The notes beneath the pieces were generated by a model. The model ran no database searches, was not told where the DNA came from, and worked only from the letters and a program-made list of their open reading frames with translations. From Rhodobacter aestuarii (lineage in GTDB: Bacteria; Pseudomonadota; Alphaproteobacteria; Rhodobacterales; Rhodobacteraceae), in the NCBI RefSeq assembly GCF_900156655.1, contig NZ_FTOG01000007.1, positions 186,001-250,000 of the forward strand: 64,000 bases of DNA. Reading direction: 5' to 3'. The position numbers and the translations under genes are program-made. Positions 17,450 through 25,635 of this stretch are shown here, in pieces. Each line of letters starts with the position of its first letter. The first letter of the stretch is position 1.

Positions 17450-18166
17450 ATGGCGGGCAAGCAGTTCGGGGCGCCAGTGGTCGGGTGGCAGGCACCACGT
17501 TTTCCCGATGCCGAGGTGATTGAGGGGCAATGGTGCCGGTTGGAGCGGCTCTCGGAACGCCATGCCGATGCGCTGTTTCGTGCCAATGCCGAGGATGATG
17601 CGATCTGGGATTACCTGCCCTATGGGCCTTTTCCGTCCGAGGCGGGCTATATCCGCTGGGTGGCGGAGATGGCGGCCTTAAATGACCCGTTCTTTTATGC
17701 CGTGGTCGATCGTGAAACCGGCTTGGCCTCGGGGGTGATGTCTTATTTGCGGATCGTGCCAGAGATGGGCGTGATCGAATTGGGGCATATCAACCTTTCT
17801 CCGCGCCTGTCGCGGTCCACCGTGGCAAGCGAGGCGATGATCTTGATGATCGACTGGGCCTTCCGCGTGGGGTATCGGCGATTTGAATGGAAATGCGATG
17901 CGCTCAACATTCCGTCGCGCCGGGCGGCGCAACGCTTGGGGCTGAGTTATGAGGGTACCTTCCGCCAAGCGACCATTGTGAAGGGCCGCAACCGGGATAC
18001 AGCATGGTTTGCCGCGACGGATGGTGATTGGCCAAGCTTGCAAGCCGCCTATGAGGCTTGGCTTGCGCCTGCGAATTTCGATGCGCAGGGACAGCAGCGC
18101 GAGCGGCTCTCGGATCTGACGCGGCTGGTGCGCGTGGCGTCAGACCCGGTTTTGGCGCGGCTTTAA
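17450..18166 (+). CDS. GNAT family N-acetyltransferase (RimJ/RimL type)
   Basis: 238 residues, start behind GGGAGGAAATC. The GNAT fold is shown by the first strand CRLERLSERHADALF, by ELGHINLSPRLSRSTVASEAMILMIDWAFRVGYRRFEWKC in the acetyl-CoA region (shortened here to its family pattern) and by NIPSRRAAQRLGLSYEGTFRQ, the characteristic Asn and RxxQxLGF-like motif of the RimJ/RimL branch. It transfers an acetyl group to an amine; the substrate is not predictable. The stop lies 4 bp from the end of the convergent receiver gene. Confidence 0.85.
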   Translation: MAGKQFGAPVVGWQAPRFPDAEVIEGQWCRLERLSERHADALFRANAEDDAIWDYLPYGPFPSEAGYIRWVAEMAALNDPFFYAVVDRETGLASGVMSYLRIVPEMGVIELGHINLSPRLSRSTVASEAMILMIDWAFRVGYRRFEWKCDALNIPSRRAAQRLGLSYEGTFRQATIVKGRNRDTAWFAATDGDWPSLQAAYEAWLAPANFDAQGQQRERLSDLTRLVRVASDPVLARL

Positions 18167-18170
18167 GGGT

Positions 18171-18875
18171 TCAAAAGCCCGACGCAGCCGCCAGGCGCGC
18201 CTGCACCAAGCCGGTGAGCTTGGTGATGTCACGGCTGCGGCGCTGGTCGCCCAAAGCCTCTGCCGCGGCTTCAAGGTCTTCATCATGCGAAGACCGCGCG
18301 ATCCCGGTCAGGAAGTGGGCGACATAGTCAAGCGCGGCACTGTCGGGGCCCGCAGCCAGCACCTCGGCCACATGGCTAAGGTCATCGCGCAGCGCGAGCG
18401 GGTCGGGGGAGACGGTTTCATCATCGACCACGCGCAGCCCCAGTGGGCGCTCTTCTGGCGGTAGCACCGAAAGCACGGCTTGCTGGAACATCGCCAACGA
18501 TTCAAGCGGTTTGGGCATGAACGCATCGGCCCCGGCGGCCAAAGCCTCCGCCTCTTTGCCGGGATCGCCCGAAAGGCCCAAGACGGCAGGGGCACCGTGG
18601 CCACCCTGCTTGATTTGGTGGATCAGATCGGCACCGGACCCATCAGGCAGACCCATATCCACAATCACCACACCGGGGCGATAGGTGGCGAGATGCCGAT
18701 GCGCAGAGCGCAGGCAATCAGCCCGGCGGATGCGCGCACCAGAGCGCAGACATAACAGCCGCACGGCCTCAGAGGCAAAGCGGCTATCTTCCACCAAAAG
18801 GACTGTCAGGCCCAGAAGGGGACGTTCCGCCGAAGCGGGACGGGTGGCGAGAAACTTACTCAGATCGTCAGACAT
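18171..18875 (-). CDS. Response regulator with atypical C-terminal region
   Basis: 234 residues. After about 20 polar residues comes a CheY-like receiver domain: TVLLVEDSRF (acidic pair), phospho-acceptor Asp in VVIVDMGLPDGSGADL, and the conserved Lys in AFMPKPLESLAMF. The C-terminal 90 residues are helical, with no DNA-binding or enzymatic motif I can see, and resemble a degenerate histidine-phosphotransfer bundle, though no phospho-His is obvious. No kinase gene is adjacent. It probably works by protein contact within a phosphorelay; that is inference. Confidence 0.75.
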   Translation of the reverse strand: MSDDLSKFLATRPASAERPLLGLTVLLVEDSRFASEAVRLLCLRSGARIRRADCLRSAHRHLATYRPGVVIVDMGLPDGSGADLIHQIKQGGHGAPAVLGLSGDPGKEAEALAAGADAFMPKPLESLAMFQQAVLSVLPPEERPLGLRVVDDETVSPDPLALRDDLSHVAEVLAAGPDSAALDYVAHFLTGIARSSHDEDLEAAAEALGDQRRSRDITKLTGLVQARLAAASGF

Positions 18876-19016
18876 TGCGTCACCTTGGCGCAGGAATCGC
18901 TACACCATTCATTAAGGGCAACTTTGACTAACGAAGGGTTAACGCAAACGGTAAATCCCACGCTTGCATCGTGCAAATGCCCCCCCTATGCCGAATGAAG
19001 CTTTAGGGAGGCCCAA

Positions 19017-19421
19017 ATGATTGGACGTTTGAACCATGTCGCCATTGCCGTGCCCGACCTCGCGGCAGCGGCGGCGCAATATGAAAATACGCTTGGGGCA
19101 AAGGTCAACCCGCCGCAAGACGAGCCCGACCACGGCGTGACCGTGGTGTTCATCGAACTGCCCAATACCAAGATTGAACTGCTTTATCCGCTGGGCGAGA
19201 ACAGCCCGATCCAAGGGTTCTTGGACAAGAACCCCTCGGGCGGCATCCACCATATGTGCTTTGAGGTCGAAGATATTCTGGCCGCGCGCGACAAGCTGAA
19301 GGCCGAGGGCGCGCGGGTTCTAGGCACCGGCGAGCCGAAGATCGGCGCGCATGGCAAGCCCGTTCTGTTCCTGCACCCGAAAGATTTCAACGGCTGCCTG
19401 ATCGAGTTGGAGCAGGTCTAA
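19017..19421 (+). CDS. mce: Methylmalonyl-CoA epimerase
   Basis: 134 residues of the vicinal-oxygen-chelate fold. It interconverts (R)- and (S)-methylmalonyl-CoA, linking propionyl-CoA carboxylation to the B12-dependent mutase. Metal ligands are visible as His in LNHVAIAVPDL, His in GIHHMCFEVEDI and Glu in LIELEQV at the end; the sequence NTKIELLYPLGENSPIQGFLDKNPSGG is typical of the family. It is monocistronic with a short upstream region of 140 bp shared with the receiver gene. Propionate catabolism or the ethylmalonyl-CoA pathway, common in Rhodobacterales, would use it. Confidence 0.92.
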   Translation: MIGRLNHVAIAVPDLAAAAAQYENTLGAKVNPPQDEPDHGVTVVFIELPNTKIELLYPLGENSPIQGFLDKNPSGGIHHMCFEVEDILAARDKLKAEGARVLGTGEPKIGAHGKPVLFLHPKDFNGCLIELEQV

Positions 19422-19430
19422 GCGATAGCG

Positions 19431-19454
19431 CTGGCGCGGTTAATTCCGCGCCAG
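19431..19454. terminator. Hairpin between convergent genes
   Basis: CTGGCGCGG (19431-19439) pairs with CCGCGCCAG (19446-19454) around TTAATT. It overlaps the 3' end of the EI24 gene and has no clear T-run, so its terminator role is uncertain. Confidence 0.35.
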
Positions 19455-20129
19455 CCGATGAAATAGGTGGGTGAAGGCCGCAGCCCCCACCACAGGCACC
19501 GCAAGGTTCAAAAGCGGGACCGTCAGCGGCAATGCCATCAGCGCGCCCGCCATCCAGACCGTCACCTTGTTTTGCCCGTAAAGCATGGCGACCTCAGGCC
19601 GGCTCATCCGCCGCGCGGCGACCATTTGGAAATATTCCCGCCCGAGCAGGTAGCCGTTGAGCGCAAAGAACAAAAGCGGCGCGAGCGGGCCGACGAAGAA
19701 GTAAAGAAACAGCGCCACGAAGTTGGCGAGCAGGACCACGCAGAAAAACCGCAAACTGTCGCCCAAGGTCTCCGCAAGGCTCAAACTGCGCACCTCTGGG
19801 AGGCCGGGGTAATGCGCGGTTTCTACGACTTCGGCCACCTCATCCAGAAAGAACCCGGTAAAGACCGAAGCGACCGGGACCATCAGGAAAATGGACGCAA
19901 TCAGCATCACGCCGATTGAGGCAATCGACAGCGCCGGGTCGATCCAGCCCACCGGGCCGATCCACGGCAGGGTGATCGTGTCGGGGACGAACCAGCTAAT
20001 GAGCTCAAAAAGCCCAAACCAGACCCCAAACAGCAAGAGCACTGCGAGCCCGATCCCCTTGAGCAAAACCTTCAGCGCGCGGGGGCGGGCTAGATCGGCC
20101 CAGCCGCGCAGAAAAACCTCAAAAATCAT
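19440..20129 (-). CDS. EI24/CysZ-like membrane protein
   Basis: 229 residues from the ATG at 20129, which overlaps the stop of the nitroreductase gene by ATGA, so the two are translationally coupled. Several hydrophobic helices (LAVLLLFGVWFGLFELISW, SIGVMLIASIFLMVPVASVFTGFFLDEVAE, NFVALFLYFFVGPLAPLLFFALNGYLLGREYFQMVAARRM) follow the CysZ/EI24 pattern, including the NGYLLGREYF motif. CysZ is a sulfate transporter, but alphaproteobacterial members are largely uncharacterised and no sulfur genes are near. Inner membrane protein. Confidence 0.8.
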   Translation of the reverse strand: MIFEVFLRGWADLARPRALKVLLKGIGLAVLLLFGVWFGLFELISWFVPDTITLPWIGPVGWIDPALSIASIGVMLIASIFLMVPVASVFTGFFLDEVAEVVETAHYPGLPEVRSLSLAETLGDSLRFFCVVLLANFVALFLYFFVGPLAPLLFFALNGYLLGREYFQMVAARRMSRPEVAMLYGQNKVTVWMAGALMALPLTVPLLNLAVPVVGAAAFTHLFHRLARN

Positions 20130-20731
20130 GCCTCTACCCATGTGGTGATGGCGTCCATATTCGGGCGGGGGCGCTCGGGCGGCTGATGCGCCTCGGTGCC
20201 GATATGAATGAGCCCGGCGACCCATTCGCCCGCTTTCAGCCCAAAGGCAGGGCCGGTGAAGCGTTCATCCAACGCAACCCATCCGGTCAGCCAAGAGGCC
20301 CCCCAGCCCGCCGCCAGCGCCGCATTCACAAGCTGCATCCCCGCCGCGCCAACAGACAGGGTTTGTTCGATTTGCGGCACCTTATCGGTGGGGCGCGGTA
20401 CGGCAATCAGCGCGACACACAGCGGGCTTTGCGCGAATTGGTTTACGCCCTTGGCGGCTTTGTCTTCGGGCAGGTTATGGGTGGCCGCAAAAACAGCTGC
20501 CTCTTCGGCCAGCCGATCCAGCGCGGCCTTTTCCAGCACCACGAAGCGCCACGGTTCCAGCTTGCCATGATCTGGCACCCGCGCGGCAATTTCCAAGATC
20601 TCGCGCAAAGCGGCGCGGTCGGGCGCGGGGGCGGCCAGCATTTTCGGGGGGCGCGAGCGGCGCGTCGCCAAAAAGCTCAGCGCATCTTCATTGCGTTTGG
20701 CAGGGTTGATCGTGCCGGGGGGGAAATCCAT
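20126..20731 (-). CDS. Nitroreductase family protein (YdjA-like)
   Basis: 201 residues. The FMN-binding signature of short nitroreductases is visible: LATRRSRPPKML (the Arg/Ser that hold the FMN phosphate), IAARVPDHGKLEPWRFVV, and later GAAGMQLVNAALAAGWGASWLTGW. Length fits the minimal YdjA group. It reduces nitro-aromatics or quinones with NAD(P)H in vitro; the natural substrate is unknown. The EI24 gene overlaps its stop by 4 bp, forming a two-gene operon. Confidence 0.85.
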   Translation of the reverse strand: MDFPPGTINPAKRNEDALSFLATRRSRPPKMLAAPAPDRAALREILEIAARVPDHGKLEPWRFVVLEKAALDRLAEEAAVFAATHNLPEDKAAKGVNQFAQSPLCVALIAVPRPTDKVPQIEQTLSVGAAGMQLVNAALAAGWGASWLTGWVALDERFTGPAFGLKAGEWVAGLIHIGTEAHQPPERPRPNMDAITTWVEA

Positions 20732-20828
20732 TTTCGTCCTCCTATTGCGTTTGATATCGGGGGGGCGGGGCGCAATTGCAAGCGTTGGAACGGTTTCGCT
20801 TTGCCCGCACCCGCGTTATGAAGCGCGT

Positions 20829-21077
20829 ATGAGCGACCTCAGCCATCTTGCCGTTCCCGGCGCGGAAATCGCGCTGCGGGTGACCCCAAAAGCCTCGCGC
20901 AACCAGATCGTTTCGGGGGAGGATGGTCTGCGCGCCTATGTCACCGTGGTGCCCGAAAATGGCAAAGCCAACGCGGCGGTGGTGAAGCTATTGGCCAAAA
21001 GCTTGGGTGTGGCGAAGACGCGGCTTACGCTTATTCGCGGCGAAACCGCGCGCGACAAGGTCTTTCGGCTGGATTGA
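20829..21077 (+). CDS. DUF167 (YggU-like) protein
   Basis: 82 residues from ATG 20829. The whole sequence fits the YggU/DUF167 family: LRVTPKASRNQIV near the start, YVTVVPENGKANAAVVKLLAKSLGV and TLIRGETARDKVFRL. These are small alpha/beta proteins conserved across bacteria with no established function. It is followed after 118 bp by the AAA+ cluster but ends with a GC-rich dyad, so probably belongs to a separate transcript. Confidence 0.88.
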   Translation: MSDLSHLAVPGAEIALRVTPKASRNQIVSGEDGLRAYVTVVPENGKANAAVVKLLAKSLGVAKTRLTLIRGETARDKVFRLD

Positions 21078-21195
21078 CCTTTCGGGGCAGAAAGGCTGGC
21101 CCCGCTAAGCCGAATTCGCTACGCTTTTGCCGCAGGGACTTACAATGCCGCTTTGGCATCCCAATTTGTAAAGTGCATTAACATTGGAGGGCCAG

Positions 21196-22260
21196 ATGAG
21201 CGGGTTGGACGCACAGATTGCGCAAAGCAAGCAGCAGGTGGCGCAGGCGCAAGCAAAGATTTCAGCGGTGACGGCGAAAATCTCGCAAGCGCGGGCCGAG
21301 CCGGGGCAGGCGCTCGATATCGAAAACGCCACCCTTGCCGATGTGCAGGCCCATACCGACGCGATGAACGCCAATATCGCTGAACTCATCATGGGGCTTG
21401 ATGATGTGACGACCGGCTTTTCAAAGGAATTTGACGGGCTGCGCTCCAAGTCGGGGATGGAAAGCCTTGTGGGTTTTTTCTCCAAAACTAAGGCGGAATC
21501 GATGCGGGCGGAGCGGCTGCGCGCGGCCTCGATTGACGCAAAGCTGCAAGATCTGATCGCCAAATCCGATACGATTGTGACCCTGCTTGAGGGGCAACTG
21601 GCCGTGCTCAATGAGCAAAAGGGCAAGGTCGAAACGAACCTGAAAGCAACGCTTGATGAGCGTGAAGCCACCGTCGCCGCGCTGGAAAAGACCCGCGCCG
21701 AGATTTTGGCGATTGATCCCAAAATCATCGAATTGGAAAACAAGATCGCGGTCGAGCAAGATGCCGCCGCGCGCACCCGGTTGGAAACCGAGCTGGCCGA
21801 TTTGAACCTGCGTTACAATGCAATGGTGCAAGATGAGCAGGTGCAGCTTGCGAAAAGCCAAACCTTGGAACGCTACATTGAGCAGGGCAAAACATGGGTC
21901 GATAGCCTGACCAATCAGGCGGCGACGCAGATGGTACTGATCAACAAGCTGATGACCGACACCAAGCAGCGCGTGGTGCTTTATGATGCGCTGACGAAAT
22001 CGCTCAAAACCGCGCAGCAACAAGACATTGCTCACCGCATCAATGAGATCGGCGTGAAAACCGATCAAGAGGCGCAAGCGGCGATGGCGGGGATTGGCGC
22101 GGCGACCAATCGGCGTATGGCCGAGATGCTGGAAGCCCATGGCGACCAAATGGTCTTTGCCCGCAAGGTTCTGGAAGACAAAGCAAAAGCCGATGAGCGC
22201 TTTGCCCGCCGTTTTGCCGCGATTGTCGAGAAACACGATAAAAACCTGTATGGGGGCTAA
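21196..22260 (+). CDS. AAA-cluster gene 1: long coiled-coil protein
   Basis: 354 residues; the ATG at 21196 follows GGAGGG. Almost the entire protein is charged helix with heptad-like patterns: 1-35, 95-200 (KLQDLIAKSDTIVTLLEGQL, ERE...EKTRAEILAIDPKIIELENKIAVEQ) and 200-354, with no membrane segment. The part LINKLMTDTKQRVVLYDALTKSLK distantly recalls TelA-type toxic-anion-resistance proteins, but I would not assign it there. It begins a seven-gene run with gaps of -4 to +9 bp. As the most upstream and least constrained member it may be a scaffold or filament that the ATPase remodels; that is a guess. A TGTA-N7-TTAA pair lies just before its ribosome site. Confidence 0.75.
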   Translation: MSGLDAQIAQSKQQVAQAQAKISAVTAKISQARAEPGQALDIENATLADVQAHTDAMNANIAELIMGLDDVTTGFSKEFDGLRSKSGMESLVGFFSKTKAESMRAERLRAASIDAKLQDLIAKSDTIVTLLEGQLAVLNEQKGKVETNLKATLDEREATVAALEKTRAEILAIDPKIIELENKIAVEQDAAARTRLETELADLNLRYNAMVQDEQVQLAKSQTLERYIEQGKTWVDSLTNQAATQMVLINKLMTDTKQRVVLYDALTKSLKTAQQQDIAHRINEIGVKTDQEAQAAMAGIGAATNRRMAEMLEAHGDQMVFARKVLEDKAKADERFARRFAAIVEKHDKNLYGG

Positions 22261-23385
22261 GTGGTCGAGACCGATCTGACCCGCGATCACAAGCCGCTTG
22301 AGGATGAGGCTGCGGCGCGGCGCTATTTTGCGAAATTCGAGCGCATCACCGGGCTGTTGCAAAGCGTGGTGCGCGAGATGGAAGCGGGCGGGAGTTTCGC
22401 GCCCTCTGAAAGCGCGGTGCTTGTGGGCTATGCGCAGGCGCTCGCCGCAAGCTTTCGGGCGCTCTCGCTCAAATATCTGATCGCGGGGCGGTTGACGGGC
22501 GTGGTGAACCGCCATCTGACGATTGACCTGCATGAAAGCGGTTTTCCTGTTTTTCAGGAAATTCTGACAATGGCAAATGATGCCGCGCAGGCGCAGATGC
22601 AGCTTTCGCGGATGGAAAGCGCGGAGGTTCTGAAAGAGCAGATGGTGCAGCGCATCATCGCGCGGCGCGAAGTGCCAACCGATCTGCAATATGCGCTCAG
22701 CCAAAGGCTTTATCTGGAGGCTTTGGGGGAGGGCGGCCTTTTCTGGCCGCAAATGCCGCCCGCGTTTGATCATTTGGGCGTGGTTGATGGCCGTGCCCGG
22801 CTGCGGTTGCATTGGGCAGTTTACGACAGCACGTTAAACCTGCCGGTGATCTATATTCTTGATCTTGAAGACACGGGCCGCTTGCCGCTTTCGCAAGATG
22901 CGGGGCGGCGCGCGCGGCTTGAGGCGCATCTGCTGGCGCAGTCGATCACCGATCTGAAACTGCTCACCATCGCGCGCGGGATTGATGCCGATTTTGACGA
23001 TCTGCACCCCAAGCGGCTTTTGCGCATCCATCTGGGGCCGATGTATTCGCACGCCTACACGCTGCAAACCGGCCCCATTCGCGAGGTGTTAGAAACCGCG
23101 CGCGCGCCAGAAGGCGATGATTGGGCGCTGGCTTGGACGGTGGAGGAATTGGAAAGCGCCCGGGTGGAGTTGGAAAAGGGCTGGTTTTCCGCAACCGAGC
23201 GCGAGGTGTTTCAACTCGATCCGCTCAGCCCCGCCGGGGCCGAGCGCGGGGCTACGCGGATGCGCCGCGCGCTGATTTTGCCGCAGCGCCCCTATCAGGC
23301 TTTGGCCGAATTGAATCCACCCGGCTTTGCCGATGTGCGCAAATTTGTGGTCGGCGCGGGCGACCGGGTGATTGTTTCACAATGA
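22261..23385 (+). CDS. AAA-cluster gene 2: DUF6384-like protein
   Basis: 374 residues, GTG start directly adjoining the stop of gene 1, with its ribosome site (GGGGG) inside gene 1. Soluble, no signal peptide. The N-terminal 140 residues are helical; the C-terminal half is mixed alpha/beta (LRLHWAVYDSTLNLPVIYILDLEDTG, RLLRIHLGPMYSHAYTLQTG). From memory this matches the family catalogued as DUF6384, whose function is unknown; I could not verify it. Strict coupling to gene 1 suggests the two products form a complex. Confidence 0.7.
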   Translation: MVETDLTRDHKPLEDEAAARRYFAKFERITGLLQSVVREMEAGGSFAPSESAVLVGYAQALAASFRALSLKYLIAGRLTGVVNRHLTIDLHESGFPVFQEILTMANDAAQAQMQLSRMESAEVLKEQMVQRIIARREVPTDLQYALSQRLYLEALGEGGLFWPQMPPAFDHLGVVDGRARLRLHWAVYDSTLNLPVIYILDLEDTGRLPLSQDAGRRARLEAHLLAQSITDLKLLTIARGIDADFDDLHPKRLLRIHLGPMYSHAYTLQTGPIREVLETARAPEGDDWALAWTVEELESARVELEKGWFSATEREVFQLDPLSPAGAERGATRMRRALILPQRPYQALAELNPPGFADVRKFVVGAGDRVIVSQ

Positions 23386-23392
23386 GGATTTT

Positions 23393-25327
23393 ATGAGCGG
23401 ACAACGCGACGAAATGGAACTGCGCGAAGAGGCAATCCGCGCGCATTACCCCGCCGCCGAGGCGATGCTGGAGGGGTTTGACCATGTGCCGCGTTTGGCC
23501 AAAGCCTCCGCGCCTGTTGGGCAGGAACGCTCTGCGGGCATCACCACCGGCACGCGGCGGTTTCGCTCCACCACGCCGGGCTTGGTGACGCGCCCCACCG
23601 CGCGCAGCGAGGGCGTGCGGCTGCTTGAGCGGATCAATGATGCCACGGGCGATGCGCTGCCTACACCCGCCGCTGCGACCGTCGCGCAAGACCTGCGCCG
23701 CGCCTTGGCGATTTCTTTGGCGATTGGCGAGAGTTTCTCCGAAGTGACCGGGCTGAAAGAGCTGAAAAAAGCCAATCTTGAAGGCCGCTTGCCGCAACCC
23801 CGTCGGGCGGAATTTTCCGAACTTTTGGCTGCAGAAAGCTTTGCCGTTTTGGGTAGTTTCGCCAATGCGCTCGCCTTCTTGCTGGCAGATCAGGCAGGCG
23901 AGGCGGTGGTTGAAATTGGGGCCGTGGAAGAGGTGCTGAGCGATAATGCGATCTTGGCGCTGCACGGGGCGCTTTGGGAGTTGGATCAAGACATTGCCAC
24001 CTTTGCCGAGGATGAAAGCAAGCTGATCGCCACCGTCTTGGCCTTTGCCGAGGAATTGTCGGCCAAGGCGGCTGCGCGCGGGGAAGCCGCGCCGCGGATT
24101 GGCGCGTTCACCCGCGCCAATTGGCGGGTGGAGGCCGATGATCTGCCGATTGCAGGTTTTGCGCCGCCCCGCAAGGCGCGCGGCTCCACGCTGGTGATGC
24201 AATTCAAACGCCCGCAAGAGGTCGTGGGCAACCATATCGCCAAATATCAGGCGATGCGGCTTGCCAAAATGCTGATGGCCTATGACTTCGAGCGCAAGCT
24301 GAACCCCTTTGCGGAACTCGGTGGTTTCATCTTCACTTTCATGGGCGATGGCGCGCCGGGCACGGGGAAAACCACGCTCATTCAAATGATGGCGGGGCTG
24401 TTGAACGATTACTGCAAGGTTGCGGGCTATCCGTTCCGCTACCAAAACTTTGGCATCGATAATATCGACAGCTATCAGGGCAAATCGGGTCAAAACGCCA
24501 AGGCGTTTATCTCCGAGATTATGGACCCTGCCGTGATCGGTTTTGGCACGGTGGATGACATCGACCAAATTGCGGGCAAACGCGGGGATCGGCAATCCTC
24601 GGCGGGGCAGCAAGAAGTTACCGCCGTGTTGATGGAGGCCTTTGCTGGCGCCAATACTGTCGTGCGCGGCAATTGCACTTTTGGCATGTTTTCCAACTTT
24701 CCGGAAAATGTGGATGATGCGTTGCGCCAGCGCGCGGGGGCACGCTTCTTAGTAGATGGCCCACAAACCCGCGCAGATTACATTGATATTTTGACGCTGC
24801 TTTTGGGCAAGAAACACGCGATCCCGCTTGGCGATCACGACCTTTATGCCGAGCAGGAAATTCAGCGCGCAGTGGCCGAAAGTTTTGCCCGCCACAGCCA
24901 GCCTACGGAACCGGGGCTGCAAAGCGTGTTTGCGCAGGTGAGCACCCAGCTTGGTGCCCTTGATACGCTAGAAAAGCTGGGCGCTTACCTTAAAGCGATC
25001 CAAGAAGCCGACCCGCGCTTTACCGGTCGCGCGATCAAGAACATCACCGATGCGGTCAAGGTCCGAGCGATGGATTTTGAACTGCCCGATGATTGGATGG
25101 AAAACCCCGATATTTTCCTGTTCCAGCCCTATGACCGCAAAGCAGAGATGATCGCGGAATTGCGCCGCCCGATAACGGCAGAGATGGTGGTGCAAGAAAT
25201 CAACCGCTACGCCGATAGCGAATTCCGCTATGCCGACAAATCCGATGAGGTCGCGATTGAGGGCATGGTCCGCGACATGCAGCGCGCAGAAGAGGCGAAG
25301 CGGCGCTATCTGGAGGAAAAACAATGA
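23393..25327 (+). CDS. AAA-cluster gene 3: divergent AAA+ ATPase
   Basis: 644 residues from ATG 23393 (ribosome site GAGGA). Residues 1-300 are a helical N-terminal region of unknown type. The ATPase core follows: Walker A GDGAPGTGKTT (318-328), Walker B-like VIGFGTVDDID (381-391) with DD where most AAA proteins have DE, sensor-1 Asn in FSNFPENVDDALRQR (N435), and arginine-finger candidates R445, R447 and R451 in RQRAGARF. This resembles the classical AAA clade (FtsH, Cdc48, Vps4 type) but with an unusual P-loop lead. No protease or helicase domain follows. It is expected to be a ring-forming remodelling motor, working on the other products of the cluster. Confidence 0.85.
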   Translation: MSGQRDEMELREEAIRAHYPAAEAMLEGFDHVPRLAKASAPVGQERSAGITTGTRRFRSTTPGLVTRPTARSEGVRLLERINDATGDALPTPAAATVAQDLRRALAISLAIGESFSEVTGLKELKKANLEGRLPQPRRAEFSELLAAESFAVLGSFANALAFLLADQAGEAVVEIGAVEEVLSDNAILALHGALWELDQDIATFAEDESKLIATVLAFAEELSAKAAARGEAAPRIGAFTRANWRVEADDLPIAGFAPPRKARGSTLVMQFKRPQEVVGNHIAKYQAMRLAKMLMAYDFERKLNPFAELGGFIFTFMGDGAPGTGKTTLIQMMAGLLNDYCKVAGYPFRYQNFGIDNIDSYQGKSGQNAKAFISEIMDPAVIGFGTVDDIDQIAGKRGDRQSSAGQQEVTAVLMEAFAGANTVVRGNCTFGMFSNFPENVDDALRQRAGARFLVDGPQTRADYIDILTLLLGKKHAIPLGDHDLYAEQEIQRAVAESFARHSQPTEPGLQSVFAQVSTQLGALDTLEKLGAYLKAIQEADPRFTGRAIKNITDAVKVRAMDFELPDDWMENPDIFLFQPYDRKAEMIAELRRPITAEMVVQEINRYADSEFRYADKSDEVAIEGMVRDMQRAEEAKRRYLEEKQ

Positions 25328-25629
25328 CCATGTTCGCACTCTATTTCGGCCTCGTGGCGCTTTTGGTGGCGTTTTTCCTCTCCCGTGCGGGCTGGGGGAA
25401 GATGCTGGTCTTGGTGCCCTTTGGCGCTTTGGTACCCGCCTATTTTGGCACCGGCACCATGTGCGGCGCGGATTTCGTGATCCGCCTCACCGCCGCTGAA
25501 AGCTGCACCGTGCCCGGCGCCCCATACGAACTCTTTGCCGCTTATTTTGTGTTCGGGCTTGTGGCTGTTCTGGGGGCGAGTGTGATCGTCAAAAGCGGGC
25601 GCGTTCTTTTGGCAAAATTGCGGGGCTAG
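25324..25629 (+). CDS. AAA-cluster gene 4: small membrane protein
   Basis: 101 residues; its ATG overlaps the stop of the ATPase gene (ATGA). Two to three hydrophobic helices: residues 3-20 (MFALYFGLVALLVAFFL), about 26-45 (MLVLVPFGALVPAYFG) and 70-95 (LFAAYFVFGLVAVLGASVIV). Two Cys (in TMCGAD and ESCTVP) lie in the loop that would face the periplasm and could form a disulfide. I know no family for it. It likely anchors the complex to the inner membrane. Confidence 0.7.
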   Translation: MTMFALYFGLVALLVAFFLSRAGWGKMLVLVPFGALVPAYFGTGTMCGADFVIRLTAAESCTVPGAPYELFAAYFVFGLVAVLGASVIVKSGRVLLAKLRG

Positions 25630-25635
25630 GAGCCG

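Noticed and set aside
18930-18955. TTAACGCAAACGGTAA upstream of the receiver gene considered as a CtrA box
   Set aside because: The half-sites are spaced by eight bases and the second reads GTAA; not a convincing match.
21160-21181. TGTA-N7-TTAA before the AAA cluster considered as a CtrA site
   Set aside because: Only one half-site matches the consensus and it lies almost on the ribosome site; too weak to list.
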